Assembly: GCA_036271315.1 (NCBI GenBank)
Contig: DATBAV010000032.1
Span: 77,977 to 141,976, forward strand
Source of the DNA: VRUE01 sp036271315
Lineage (GTDB): Bacteria > Actinomycetota > Thermoleophilia > Solirubrobacterales > 70-9
Direction: 5' to 3'
Length of the DNA stretch: 64,000 bases
Below the pieces are notes generated by a model that was not told the origin of the DNA, searched no databases, and saw nothing but the letters and a program-made list of their open reading frames with translations. Positions 8,227 to 15,768 of the stretch are shown here, piece after piece; position 1 is the first letter of the stretch; each line of letters opens with the position of its first letter. The position numbers and the translations under genes were made by a program.

Positions 8227-9963
8227 TCAGGTGTTCTGGTAGAGCGGGCCGTCGCCGCCCTCGGGGGTCGTCAAGCGGCCGCCCTTGGCGGTGATCGCGC
8301 CGCACTGGACGCAGTTGGTGTAGTTGACGATCACATCGACGTCGCCGGTCTCGGGGGCGTCGTCGGGGATCTCGTAGACGCCGGCGGGGCACATCCACTT
8401 CCAGGTCTCGGCGATCTCACGGGGGACGCGCTTTTGCACGCGAATGTGGTTGGGGGCATCGTCGCGGGTGGCGTTGCCGGTGATGAAAACGCTGGAGAGC
8501 TTGTCGAAGGTGAGCTCGCCGTCGGGCTGGGGATAAGCGTCCTTACTGTCGCCGATGAACATCGGCCTCGCGTCGTTGCGGTGCAGCTTCCAGCGACCGC
8601 CGGGAAAGCGGCCGCCCGTGAGGATCATCATCCCGACCAGCGGCATGCCCTTGATCAGGCCCTTCTGGAAGGGCTGGCGCGCGTTGCGCTGCTTGTAGAG
8701 GTCCTTGCCGACGATCGAATCCGCGATCGACTCCTCGTAGCTGGAGAAGTCATTGCTCTCGGCCTTGAGCGAGGCATAGATCTGCTCGGCGGCGAGCATC
8801 CCCGACTTGATTGCGTAGTGGACGCCCTTCAGCGCCGTCAGGTTCATCATGCCGGCGGCGTCACCGACCAGGACGGCGCCGGGCGTGGAGAGTTTCGGCA
8901 TCGCCCAGTAGCCACCGGCCGGCAGTGCCTTGGCACCCCAGCTGATCCGTTCGCCTCCCTCGAGAACCTTTCGAACCATCGGGTGGGTCTTGAACTCCTG
9001 CAGCAGGTCGTGGGCCGAGGTGGTCGCGTCGGCATAGTCGAGGTCGACGATGAAGCCAATCGAGACCAAGTCATCGCCGGTCTTCTCGTCCTTCATCGGG
9101 TAGATCCAGGAACCGCCGATCTGGCCGTACTTGGAGGAGATCTTCAGCGGCCAGCCACCGACCGTGTGGATCACGCGGTCGAGTGGCTTGGCGACTTTCC
9201 AGACCTCCTTGACGCCGAGCTCCCAGACCGGCGGCTCGCGGCCCTCGTCGAGGCCGAACTCGCGCACGGCGGCGTCGGTGAGGTGGCCCCAGCAGCCCTC
9301 GGCGAGCACCGTCGCCTTGGCGGCGATGTCGGTGCCGGGCTCGAAGTTGCCGAGCTCCTCGCCCTCTTTGCCCCGCCCCTTGTCGCCGGAACGGATGCCA
9401 ACGATCGCGCCGTCCTCGACGATCAGCTGGGTCGCGGCGGTCTCGGTCAGCAGATAGGCGCCGGCCTCCTCGGCCTGCTGCTGCATATAGCGACAGAGAG
9501 CCGAGACCGAGATCACCTCGTTGCCGTGATTGCGCAGCGGCGGAGGCGGCGGGATACGGAGCTTGCCCTTGCCGTTGGGCAGAAGGTAGATCGCCTCCTT
9601 CTTCACCTCGCCGAAGGCAAAGCCCTCCTGGCGCCACTGCTCGCGACTCAGATTGGGGAAGAGCTCACCGAGCGGCCCGGGCCGCATCACGGCGCCGGAG
9701 AGGTTGTGGCCGCCGCAGGTCTTCGCCTTCTCGATCACCGCGACCGGGACCTCGCCGAGCTTCTCCATCGTCTCGGGATCCTCGCCGAGCAGTTGCAGCA
9801 GGCGGTTAGCGCAGGCGAGCCCAGCCGTGCCGCCGCCGACGATCGCGACACCGATCTCGATCCGCTCGTCCTCGCCGTCGAGCCCGCGCTTGACGAACTC
9901 CTTGGTCGCGTCTACCGGGGGCGGGAAATCCGCCGGAACGACCTTGCCGTTAGAGCCTGCCAT
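8227..9963 (-). CDS. Electron transfer flavoprotein-quinone oxidoreductase
   Basis: A 578-aa ETF-QO/FixC-type flavoprotein that passes electrons from ETF (fed by acyl-CoA dehydrogenases) to the quinone pool at the membrane. The N-terminal FAD-binding GxGxxG is VAIVGGGTAGLACANRLL. ETF-QO signatures GGHNLSGAV, LVGDAAGMMNLTALKGVHYA and KSGMLAAEQIY follow. The C-terminal iron-sulfur part has CPAGVYE and NCVQCGAIT: the canonical CxxCxxC has its third Cys replaced by Ile, leaving three visible ligands. I chose ATG 9963 rather than TTG 9996 because the longer form would translate through a perfect 18-bp palindromic operator just upstream. The gene is monocistronic as far as can be seen. Confidence 0.92.
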   Translation of the reverse strand: MAGSNGKVVPADFPPPVDATKEFVKRGLDGEDERIEIGVAIVGGGTAGLACANRLLQLLGEDPETMEKLGEVPVAVIEKAKTCGGHNLSGAVMRPGPLGELFPNLSREQWRQEGFAFGEVKKEAIYLLPNGKGKLRIPPPPPLRNHGNEVISVSALCRYMQQQAEEAGAYLLTETAATQLIVEDGAIVGIRSGDKGRGKEGEELGNFEPGTDIAAKATVLAEGCWGHLTDAAVREFGLDEGREPPVWELGVKEVWKVAKPLDRVIHTVGGWPLKISSKYGQIGGSWIYPMKDEKTGDDLVSIGFIVDLDYADATTSAHDLLQEFKTHPMVRKVLEGGERISWGAKALPAGGYWAMPKLSTPGAVLVGDAAGMMNLTALKGVHYAIKSGMLAAEQIYASLKAESNDFSSYEESIADSIVGKDLYKQRNARQPFQKGLIKGMPLVGMMILTGGRFPGGRWKLHRNDARPMFIGDSKDAYPQPDGELTFDKLSSVFITGNATRDDAPNHIRVQKRVPREIAETWKWMCPAGVYEIPDDAPETGDVDVIVNYTNCVQCGAITAKGGRLTTPEGGDGPLYQNT

Positions 9964-9979
9964 CGCGGCAACTATACCC

Positions 9980-9997
9980 ATTGACTGACCAGTCAAT
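9980..9997. promoter_or_regulatory. Palindromic operator upstream of ETF-QO
   Basis: ATTGACTG-AC-CAGTCAAT is a perfect inverted repeat with 8-bp arms, 17 bp before the chosen start. TGACTGACCAGTCA-type sites are characteristic of TetR-family fatty-acid-catabolism repressors, which would fit control of an ETF-QO by acyl-CoA. The regulator is not in this window next to the gene. Confidence 0.65.
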
Positions 9998-10050
9998 CAG
10001 TGACCCTAAACACGCAAAGAAGCTGCGGCGTTAGGCGACCACGCTGGACG

Positions 10051-10167
10051 AGCGCCTGTCGCCGGCGGGGCCGAAGCGTCTTGTACTTTTTCGGCAATCC
10101 CTTGCGGCGCCAGCTAGCGCGTCTCCACCGAAAAAGTTAAGCGAAGGCCCCGCCGGCGACAGGCGCT
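10051..10167. repeat. 117-bp inverted-repeat element
   Basis: Perfect 22-bp outer arms (10051-10072 and 10146-10167, AGCGCCTGTCGCCGGCGGGG then CC, and its complement) enclose a second pair of arms (10085-10094 ACTTTTTCGG and 10128-10137) around a GC-rich loop. The right end touches the thrC stop codon. It may be a terminator-like hairpin or a MITE/REP-type element; no U-tract follows it on either strand and no clear target duplication is visible. Confidence 0.8.
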
Positions 10168-11459
10168 TAGCTGAGCGTCGCGCCGACGCCGTGCTGGCGA
10201 AGCTCGTTGAGAACCTCGCTCATCGCTTCGACCTCCGGGGCGACCATTTCGGGCCAGGACTTCTCCGGGTGCTCGTCGAGCGTCTTGTAGCCGTTGCCGC
10301 TGATGATCGCGACGACGGTGTCGTCGGGGCCGAGCTTGCCTTCGTTGGCGAGCTTCGCCGTACAGGCGACCGTGGTGCCGCCGGCGGGCTCGGTGAGGAT
10401 GCCCTCGGTGGCTCCCAGCAGGTCGATTCCCTCGAAGATCTCCTGATCCGTGACCGAGGCGGCCGAGCCGCCGCGCGACTTCACCGCGTCGACGACCAGC
10501 GGCCCGTCCCCGGGGGCGCCGATTGCAATCGAGTGGGCGACGGTGTTCGGCGTCTGTGGCTCGACCTCGTCCGCGCCCTCGAGGATCGCGGTGGCGATCG
10601 GGTCACAACCCCCGGCCTGGGCGACGTTGATCTTGGTCTGAGAAGTCTCGGCCAGGCCGACCATCTCGAGCTCGTTCAGCCCCTTATGCACCCGCGAGGA
10701 GAGCGTGCCGCCGGCAGCCGGGATGACGAAGTGGTCCGGCGAGCGCCACTCGAGCTGCTCGACCACCTCGTAGGCCTCGGTCTTCGCCCCCTCGGCGTAG
10801 AACGGGCGCAGAGTGATGTTGGTGAACTGCATGCCGCTGGCCAGGGCCAGCTCGCGACAGGCGCGATTGGCCTGGTCGTAGTTGCCGTCGAGCTGGATCA
10901 CGGCGGCGCCCAGCGCTCGGCAGGCGCGCGCCTTGCCGCGCTCCATGTTCGACGGATAGAAGACGTATGCGGCGACACCCGCCTTGGCGGCGAGCGAGGA
11001 AACGGAGGTGCCGACGTTGCCGGTCGAGACGCAGCCAATCTCATCCTTGCCCAGCTCGAGCAGGCGGGCGACGGCCATCGAGACCACCCGGTCCTTGTAG
11101 GAGAGACTGGGACGCTGGGTGCTGTCGTCCTTGAGGTAGAGCTTCTTCAGGCCCAGCTCGGCGCCGAGCCGGTCGGCATGGATCAGCGGCGTGCGGCCGC
11201 TGTAGCGGCCGACCCGGGCCTGGGCGCGGGCATCCGTGATCGGCAGCAGCTCCTCGAAGCGCCAGATGTTGATCTCGCGCTCGGCCGGGGGAATCTCGCC
11301 GAGGCGTTTTTTGGCGAGCTCGTAGTCGTAGTCGATGTCGAGCCCGTTGCCGCAGCCGTGGCACCTGAAGGCCGTGTCGAACAGCGGGTAGGTGCGACCG
11401 CAGTCGCGGCAGACCAATTCGGTCGCGCAGGAGCGGGTGCGGTCGGAGTCGTTCAGCAT
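10167..11459 (-). CDS. thrC: Threonine synthase
   Basis: A PLP-dependent enzyme of 430 aa that converts O-phosphohomoserine to threonine. It begins with a short Cys4 zinc-ribbon-like segment (CRDCGRTYPLF and CHGCG), as in many actinobacterial/archaeal-type ThrC. The PLP lysine lies in PSLSYKDRVV, the phosphate-binding loop is STGNVGTSVSS, and AAGGTLSSRVHKGL follows. The start is fixed by a strong Shine-Dalgarno, GGAGGAG, 7 nt before ATG 11459. A good sigma-70-type promoter sits 50-75 bp upstream. No neighbouring threonine-pathway genes are in the window. Confidence 0.93.
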   Translation of the reverse strand: MLNDSDRTRSCATELVCRDCGRTYPLFDTAFRCHGCGNGLDIDYDYELAKKRLGEIPPAEREINIWRFEELLPITDARAQARVGRYSGRTPLIHADRLGAELGLKKLYLKDDSTQRPSLSYKDRVVSMAVARLLELGKDEIGCVSTGNVGTSVSSLAAKAGVAAYVFYPSNMERGKARACRALGAAVIQLDGNYDQANRACRELALASGMQFTNITLRPFYAEGAKTEAYEVVEQLEWRSPDHFVIPAAGGTLSSRVHKGLNELEMVGLAETSQTKINVAQAGGCDPIATAILEGADEVEPQTPNTVAHSIAIGAPGDGPLVVDAVKSRGGSAASVTDQEIFEGIDLLGATEGILTEPAGGTTVACTAKLANEGKLGPDDTVVAIISGNGYKTLDEHPEKSWPEMVAPEVEAMSEVLNELRQHGVGATLS

Positions 11460-11506
11460 CTGGAATCTCCTCCGGACAAGAGTACTGGCCTTCCCATAAG
11501 CAGGTG

Positions 11507-11535
11507 GGTATAGCAGGCCGGGCGAGATCGATCAA
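11507..11535 (-). promoter_or_regulatory. Promoter of thrC
   Basis: On the minus strand TTGATC (11535-11530), 17-bp spacer, TATACC (11512-11507): a near-consensus vegetative promoter. It lies after the upstream terminator, so thrC is transcribed separately from the RNA unit above it. Confidence 0.7.
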
Positions 11536-11574
11536 GCATTCTTTGTGCATTCGTCCCAACCTTGCCTGCAGGCC

Positions 11575-11626
11575 CAAAAAAGAAGTGGGCCCGCCCCGGC
11601 GGTGTCAGCTTCCGCGGGGCGGGCCC
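11575..11626 (-). terminator. Rho-independent terminator
   Basis: Hairpin arms GGGCCCGCCCCG (11587-11598) and CGGGGCGGGCCC (11615-11626) are perfect 12-bp complements, followed on the minus strand by ACTTCTTTTTT. It terminates transcription arriving from about 12000 and isolates thrC. Confidence 0.85.
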
Positions 11627-11759
11627 AACCTCCGACCAGCGCTTATCTGGGCTCTGGCCTGAGCTACGGCTGCGTCGGGGCCTTTGACTGCGCTCCCCGG
11701 CGCGACTGTCCGGCGTGACCCGGTTTCCCACGTCACGCCTCACGAGCGCCATGGCCCAT

Positions 11760-11918
11760 TTACATGGCCGCCCCCCCTCTCCGGGGGCCAGGCTGCCAGA
11801 GGTGGGAGGGCGATGTGGCCGTCATGGCACCGGGCAGCGTCGCGAGCTGGAGGTGGGGCAATGCCCACGACACCGTCGCCTCCCTAATGCTCTTGTTACG
11901 GCCAACAACTCGACTCAT
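11760..11918 (-). CDS. Possible 52-aa small protein within the RNA unit
   Basis: ATG 11918 is preceded by AGGAG at a 9-nt spacing, so a ribosome could start here. The predicted peptide (MSRVVGRNKSIREATVSWAL, then a Pro/Thr/Gly-rich tail ending RRGGAAM) has no family I know. It lies entirely inside the candidate structured RNA. Either reading may be right; codon bias gives no firm support. Confidence 0.25.
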   Translation of the reverse strand: MSRVVGRNKSIREATVSWALPHLQLATLPGAMTATSPSHLWQPGPRRGGAAM

Positions 11919-12006
11919 GACTGGTCACTCCTTTTGCCATCGCAAGGCGAGTCGCCCGACTGGGTCCCCACCTCTCCACTTGGCGCTTGGTCGTCAGCGG
12001 AACTAC

Positions 12007-12035
12007 GTATAACAGATTCACTATGCACTGGTCAA
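12007..12035 (-). promoter_or_regulatory. Strong promoter of the candidate RNA
   Basis: TTGACC (12035-12030), 17-bp spacer, TTATAC (12012-12007) on the minus strand. It sits in an AT-richer stretch between the GNAT gene stop and the RNA, and predicts a start near 12000. Confidence 0.7.
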
Positions 12036-12080
12036 GTCTTTTTGGTGTAAACGTCCAGAAGCGCTTGATTTTCGCTGCGT

Positions 12081-12920
12081 TTACAGCGTCACTCGGGCGC
12101 GCGGCTGCCAGGTGAAAGTGCGAACGGCACCCTCGAAGCCGGCCCGCGCCAGGCTCTCGCGATCGGCGACCGCCGGCGCGCAACCCGCCTCGGCGACCGC
12201 GATCGTCGCGCAACCCGACGCCGCAGCGTCTGCGATACAGCGGTGCAGGACAGCGCGCTGACCGCGGCCGTCGCCCTCGGGGACCAGCCGCGAGGCGAGG
12301 ACGAGCACGGCGACCTCGCCGTGCATGTGCATCGCCACGTAGGCCAGCGGCTCGTCGCCGTCAACGGCGCAGTAGCAGCGCCAGCCCGGAGTGCCCGGCA
12401 GATCGATGAAGAAGGTCGCTGCCCAACTGGCGAAGCCGAGGCTCTCGGCCAAGGGATCGCCGAACCCTTCGTCTTCCAGGGGGTCGACCCGCTCGTAGAT
12501 CTCGATCCCGGGCGGTGACTCGAAGTCCGGCAGCGAGCCGTCGCGCAGCAGCTTCATCGGCCCATCCAGGGGGCGGTAATGGTGCTGTCGCAACCACTGT
12601 TCGGCCGCTTGCTGCTCCGGCAGGCCCGGAGTCAGCGAGACGCGGAAGTCAACGTCGTGGCGCTCCATCCACTTCACCGCCGCCGGCAGATAGCCGTCCT
12701 CGATCGCGCCGGGCGCGCCGGCGCCGAGAATGAAGTTGAGCGCCGGCTCGGCCGCTTCCTCGGCAACGACGGCAGCGGCAACCGGACCGAATCGCACCAT
12801 GTCGATCCCCAAATCGACGACGGCATCCTCGCAGGCCATGTCCCAAAGTCCTCTCCAGAACCGCTTCTCGGCCTCGTCGAGGGCAACCGCGTCAAACGCC
12901 GCGCTGCCTTCCGCTGCCAC
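12081..12920 (-). CDS. GNAT-family N-acetyltransferase
   Basis: A 279-aa protein with a GNAT domain in its C-terminal half. The acetyl-CoA-binding segment is SRLVPEGDGRGQRAVLHRCI (R/QxxGxG/A-like), after strands CYCAVDGDEPLAYVAMHMHG and EVAVLVLAS. The N-terminal ~130 residues are helical and resemble a second, degenerate GNAT-like half. The substrate is unknown. It lies 69 bp downstream of the divergent LeuRS-like gene and probably shares its transcript; a substrate linked to aminoacyl-tRNA is a tempting but unproven idea. Confidence 0.75.
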   Translation of the reverse strand: MAAEGSAAFDAVALDEAEKRFWRGLWDMACEDAVVDLGIDMVRFGPVAAAVVAEEAAEPALNFILGAGAPGAIEDGYLPAAVKWMERHDVDFRVSLTPGLPEQQAAEQWLRQHHYRPLDGPMKLLRDGSLPDFESPPGIEIYERVDPLEDEGFGDPLAESLGFASWAATFFIDLPGTPGWRCYCAVDGDEPLAYVAMHMHGEVAVLVLASRLVPEGDGRGQRAVLHRCIADAAASGCATIAVAEAGCAPAVADRESLARAGFEGAVRTFTWQPRARVTL

Positions 12921-12989
12921 ACCCCGACTATAGGGGTCTCACATGGGAACAGTCAAGGTTTTTTGGGATAAAAACAGCTGCCCAGGGGA

Positions 12990-15224
12990 CTAAGAACCGG
13001 CGGCTGCCGCGGCCGAGATCTCGCTCAGATCGAGCCGCTCGGGCCAGGCCCCCGGCAGGTCCTCGCCGTCGTCCGCGCCGGCGGCCAGGAGCAGCCCCTC
13101 GGCCGCGTGCGGAGCGAACGGCGCCAGCGTCCGCGCCAGCAGCTTCAGCGCTGCCACCTGGGCCTCGGCGTCGGCGCGGCAAAGCTCTCCGCGGCGCTGG
13201 ATCACGCGCTTCTCGAAGTCCTGAATGCGCTCGAAGAGCCTGGTCACGTTGCGCACCGCCGTATGCATCTGCAGCTCCCCCAGATCCTCGGTGATGCGGC
13301 TGAGGCCGTTGTCGCACCACTTGCAGAGGCGCTCGCGCATGAACGCGGTGTCGGCCGCGGCCTCGGCGTCCTCCGGCGCCGCCTCGAGGCCGGCGAAGCG
13401 CACCTGGGAGTAGACCCAGACGTTGTGGAGGAAGCGCGAGGCGAAGCGCAGGGCGCCGTCGTTCCAGTTGAGCGTCTTGGCCGGGCCGGCGGCGTAGAGC
13501 ACGGCGAGGCGGACGGTGTCGGCGCCGTATTGCTCGACCAGGTCGTCGGGGTCGACGACATTGCCGAGGTGCTTGCTCATCTTGCGCCCGTCGGCAATCA
13601 CCATCTCGTGGAAGAGGCAGCCGCTGAAGGGCTCGCCGTGCTCCATGAACGAGAACGGGCCGATGTCGCGCAGGGCCTTGGTGACGACGCGCTGATCGAA
13701 GACGAAGCCACCGGAGTCGGCACCGGCGACGAGGCGCTCGGACGGCAGCCAGCGCTGCAAGTCGGGGTGGCTGAACATCTGCTCCGCCCGCGCCGGCGGC
13801 GGCACCGCCGAGGGGACCCAGAGCCAGAGCGCGTCGAAGTGGCAGTCGAGCGTGTCGGTCTCGCGCTTGGCCGGCTCGCCGCAGCGCGGGCAGTCGACGT
13901 CGACGAACTCGGCCCGCTCGGCCAGCGGGTTGCCCTCCCCGGTCGGCTCGATGTCACGCGGCAGGACGACCGGCAGGTCCTGCTCGGGAACCGGCACCGG
14001 GCCGCAGCTCTCGCAGTTGACGATCGGGATCGGCGTGCCCCAGAAGCGCTGGCGCGAGATCGAGAAGTCGGCAGCGCGGTAGCGGACCGCGGGGCGGGTC
14101 TCGGGCCCGACCGGCGGAGAATCTGCATCCGCGTCTGTGTCGGCGCCCGCCAGGCGCTCGATGCGCGCCGCTAGCGCCGCGTCGGCCTCGTCGACCGCCG
14201 GGATCCCGAGTGCGGCGGTCGGGCCGTAGCGGGCGTCGACCAGTGGCGAGACGACCACCGGCAGCCGCGCCCCGCTCCAGGGCACCGCCACGGAAGCGCC
14301 AGTGTCGACCAGCGGCACCGACTTGGCATCGCGGGCGCTGCGCTCCCAGCCGCCCGAGCGCAGCTCGCTGAGCTGCTCGGCGACGGCCGGATCGGTGGCC
14401 CACGCCTCGACCTCGGGGTGGCGCGGCGAGAGCAGGACGAAGCTCGCCTGCGTGGTCGCTTTCTGGTGCGGCGTGAAGGCGACGAGCGAAGGACCGGCCC
14501 CGTCGCCGAGGTCGACCTCCACCCCATCGCTGCGGCCGAGGATGTAGCGCTGGGTCGAGAGCGAGATCTCATCCCAGTCGGCCTCCAGCTCGGGCAGGCG
14601 GGCGTCGTTCTCCTCGAGGTAGGGGGTGATGCGCAGGAACCAGGTCGGGCGGCGGATCAGGCGGACCTCGTTGTGGCAGCGCCAGCAGCGACCGTCCTCG
14701 ACCTGCAGCGCGGCGAGGGTCGTGCGGCAGTGATCGCACCAGTCGACGGTGGTGTCGTCGCGGTAGATCAGGCCGGCCTCGAGCAGGGTGACGAAGAGCC
14801 ACTGCGACCAGCGATACTGGGCCTCGTCGGAGCTGTAGAAGACGCGCTCGTAGTCGAAGGAGAAGCCGAGCCGGCGCATCTGCCCGAGCATCCGCTCGCC
14901 GCAGCTCTCGACCCAATCGGCCGGTGGGACCTTGCGCTCGATCGCCGCCATCTCGGCCGGCAGGCCGAAGGCGTCGAAGCCGAAGCCGAAGAGGACGTCG
15001 TCGCCGCGGGCGCGGCGGAAGCGGGCGTAGGCGTCGCCGATCGAGTAATCGCGGACGTGGCCCATGTGCAGATTGCCCGAGGTGAAGGGGCTCGAGGGCT
15101 TGATGTAGATCGAGCGGGCGCCATCGCTCGGCTCCGGGGTGGCAAAAGCGTCGCGCTCGGCCCAGGCCGCCTGCCGCTCGGCCTCGACCTCCGCCGGATC
15201 GTATTTCGCTCTCGTCGTGCTCAT
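12990..15224 (-). CDS. Divergent leucyl-tRNA synthetase-like protein
   Basis: A 744-aa class I aminoacyl-tRNA synthetase of the LeuRS type: HIGH as HMGH (residues 53-56), KMSKS as KMSKH (548-552), zinc-type Cys pairs CDHC/CWRC (163-183) and CESC/CPRC, FSISRQRFWGTPIP (387-400), then an anticodon-binding helical domain. Several LeuRS hallmarks are altered. MFPYPSG reads SSPFTSG; WDAFGLPAEN reads FDAFGLPAEM; the editing-site TTRPDT is replaced by TPHQKA (251-256); the GxEHA of the leucine site reads GADSG. The C-terminal domain that binds tRNA-Leu is missing, and the length is 744 rather than over 800. It may be a paralog with changed substrate. Automated annotation would probably call it leuS. 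The ATG start at 15224 is reasonable. Confidence 0.8.
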   Translation of the reverse strand: MSTTRAKYDPAEVEAERQAAWAERDAFATPEPSDGARSIYIKPSSPFTSGNLHMGHVRDYSIGDAYARFRRARGDDVLFGFGFDAFGLPAEMAAIERKVPPADWVESCGERMLGQMRRLGFSFDYERVFYSSDEAQYRWSQWLFVTLLEAGLIYRDDTTVDWCDHCRTTLAALQVEDGRCWRCHNEVRLIRRPTWFLRITPYLEENDARLPELEADWDEISLSTQRYILGRSDGVEVDLGDGAGPSLVAFTPHQKATTQASFVLLSPRHPEVEAWATDPAVAEQLSELRSGGWERSARDAKSVPLVDTGASVAVPWSGARLPVVVSPLVDARYGPTAALGIPAVDEADAALAARIERLAGADTDADADSPPVGPETRPAVRYRAADFSISRQRFWGTPIPIVNCESCGPVPVPEQDLPVVLPRDIEPTGEGNPLAERAEFVDVDCPRCGEPAKRETDTLDCHFDALWLWVPSAVPPPARAEQMFSHPDLQRWLPSERLVAGADSGGFVFDQRVVTKALRDIGPFSFMEHGEPFSGCLFHEMVIADGRKMSKHLGNVVDPDDLVEQYGADTVRLAVLYAAGPAKTLNWNDGALRFASRFLHNVWVYSQVRFAGLEAAPEDAEAAADTAFMRERLCKWCDNGLSRITEDLGELQMHTAVRNVTRLFERIQDFEKRVIQRRGELCRADAEAQVAALKLLARTLAPFAPHAAEGLLLAAGADDGEDLPGAWPERLDLSEISAAAAAGS

Positions 15225-15280
15225 CTCGCTTGCCTTCTCGGTTCGCTCGCCGACCCTACCCAGGTCGTGCGCGGGAATAT

Positions 15281-15309
15281 TTGACCAATGCAGAGCTGGG
15301 GATTATGGT
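15281..15309 (+). promoter_or_regulatory. Promoter of the small protein gene
   Basis: TTGACC (15281-15286), 17-bp spacer, TATGGT (15304-15309) on the plus strand, about 90 bp upstream of the chosen GTG start of the gene at 15402. Confidence 0.6.
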
Positions 15310-15401
15310 CTCCCCGGACGTCTACACTGAAATCTGTAACGCTTGTCCTCGGGCCGGGATGCGAGGACTGGGGGCAGGCAGACCCGAAGAGGGAGGTCCC
15401 A

Positions 15402-15761
15402 GTGACAGAGGGTAGAGAACTCGCCGCAGTCCTCGACGGTCGTTTGGACGACCGGCTCGTGGGTGAGGTGGTCGACGCTGCCACCTACGCACCAAGCGGG
15501 GATGCGGTGCACGACGCTGTGATGCGGGTCGTCGAGTTTGCCGAAGAGGATCCGACGGCGACACGGGAAGCACTTTGGGCACTGCGCGGCGACGCGGGGG
15601 CGCTTGAAGGGCTCGAGCAGGGCTTGCCGCTGAGCGCGCCGAAGGCGACGCTTGCGCTCGGCAGCGCAATTCAGGTCGCCAGCACCGAGCTGGCCTCGGC
15701 ACAGCCGGACCTGCGCGGGCGCATGCCGGAGCTAATGCGCTGGCTGGAGGGCGACTGGTAG
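15402..15761 (+). CDS. Small acidic helical protein, unknown function
   Basis: A 119-aa protein starting at GTG 15402, chosen because GGGAGG lies 5-6 nt upstream and because the longer frame from 15288 would begin inside the promoter. The protein is acidic and mostly helical (GRELAAVLDGRLDDRLVGEV, AEEDPTATREALWALRGDAG), with no membrane segment or cysteine and no recognisable family. It converges with the methyltransferase gene 7 bp away. Confidence 0.65.
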   Translation: MTEGRELAAVLDGRLDDRLVGEVVDAATYAPSGDAVHDAVMRVVEFAEEDPTATREALWALRGDAGALEGLEQGLPLSAPKATLALGSAIQVASTELASAQPDLRGRMPELMRWLEGDW

Positions 15762-15768
15762 GGCGCCG

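Larger units (their letters stand above)
11575..12000 (-). ncRNA. Candidate structured RNA (~425 nt), unassigned class
   Basis: A near-consensus promoter ends at about 12007, and a strong intrinsic terminator lies at 11575-11626 with no long protein gene between them. The 5' region CGACCAAGCGC (11993-11983) can pair with GCGCTGGTCG just before the terminator (11642-11633), with one bulged A, closing the whole molecule. Internal hairpins include AGTCGGGCGACT, GTGACGTGGGAAACCGGGTCAC and GTGGG-CATTGC-CCCAC. I checked for tmRNA, SRP and RNase P core motifs and found none, so the class is unknown. It could instead be the leader and mRNA of a tiny protein (see the 52-aa ORF at 11760-11918). Confidence 0.45.

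Noticed and set aside
11453..11752. A 99-codon frame upstream of thrC
   Set aside because: It reads through a strong terminator and the thrC promoter, so it cannot be one transcript.
11575..12000. RNase P RNA, tmRNA or SRP RNA
   Set aside because: No GAGGAAAGTCC-type core, no tag ORF with Ala-Ala end or tRNA-like acceptor, and no GGAA-loop S-domain. Some 3' bases recall RNase P but the 5' partner is absent.
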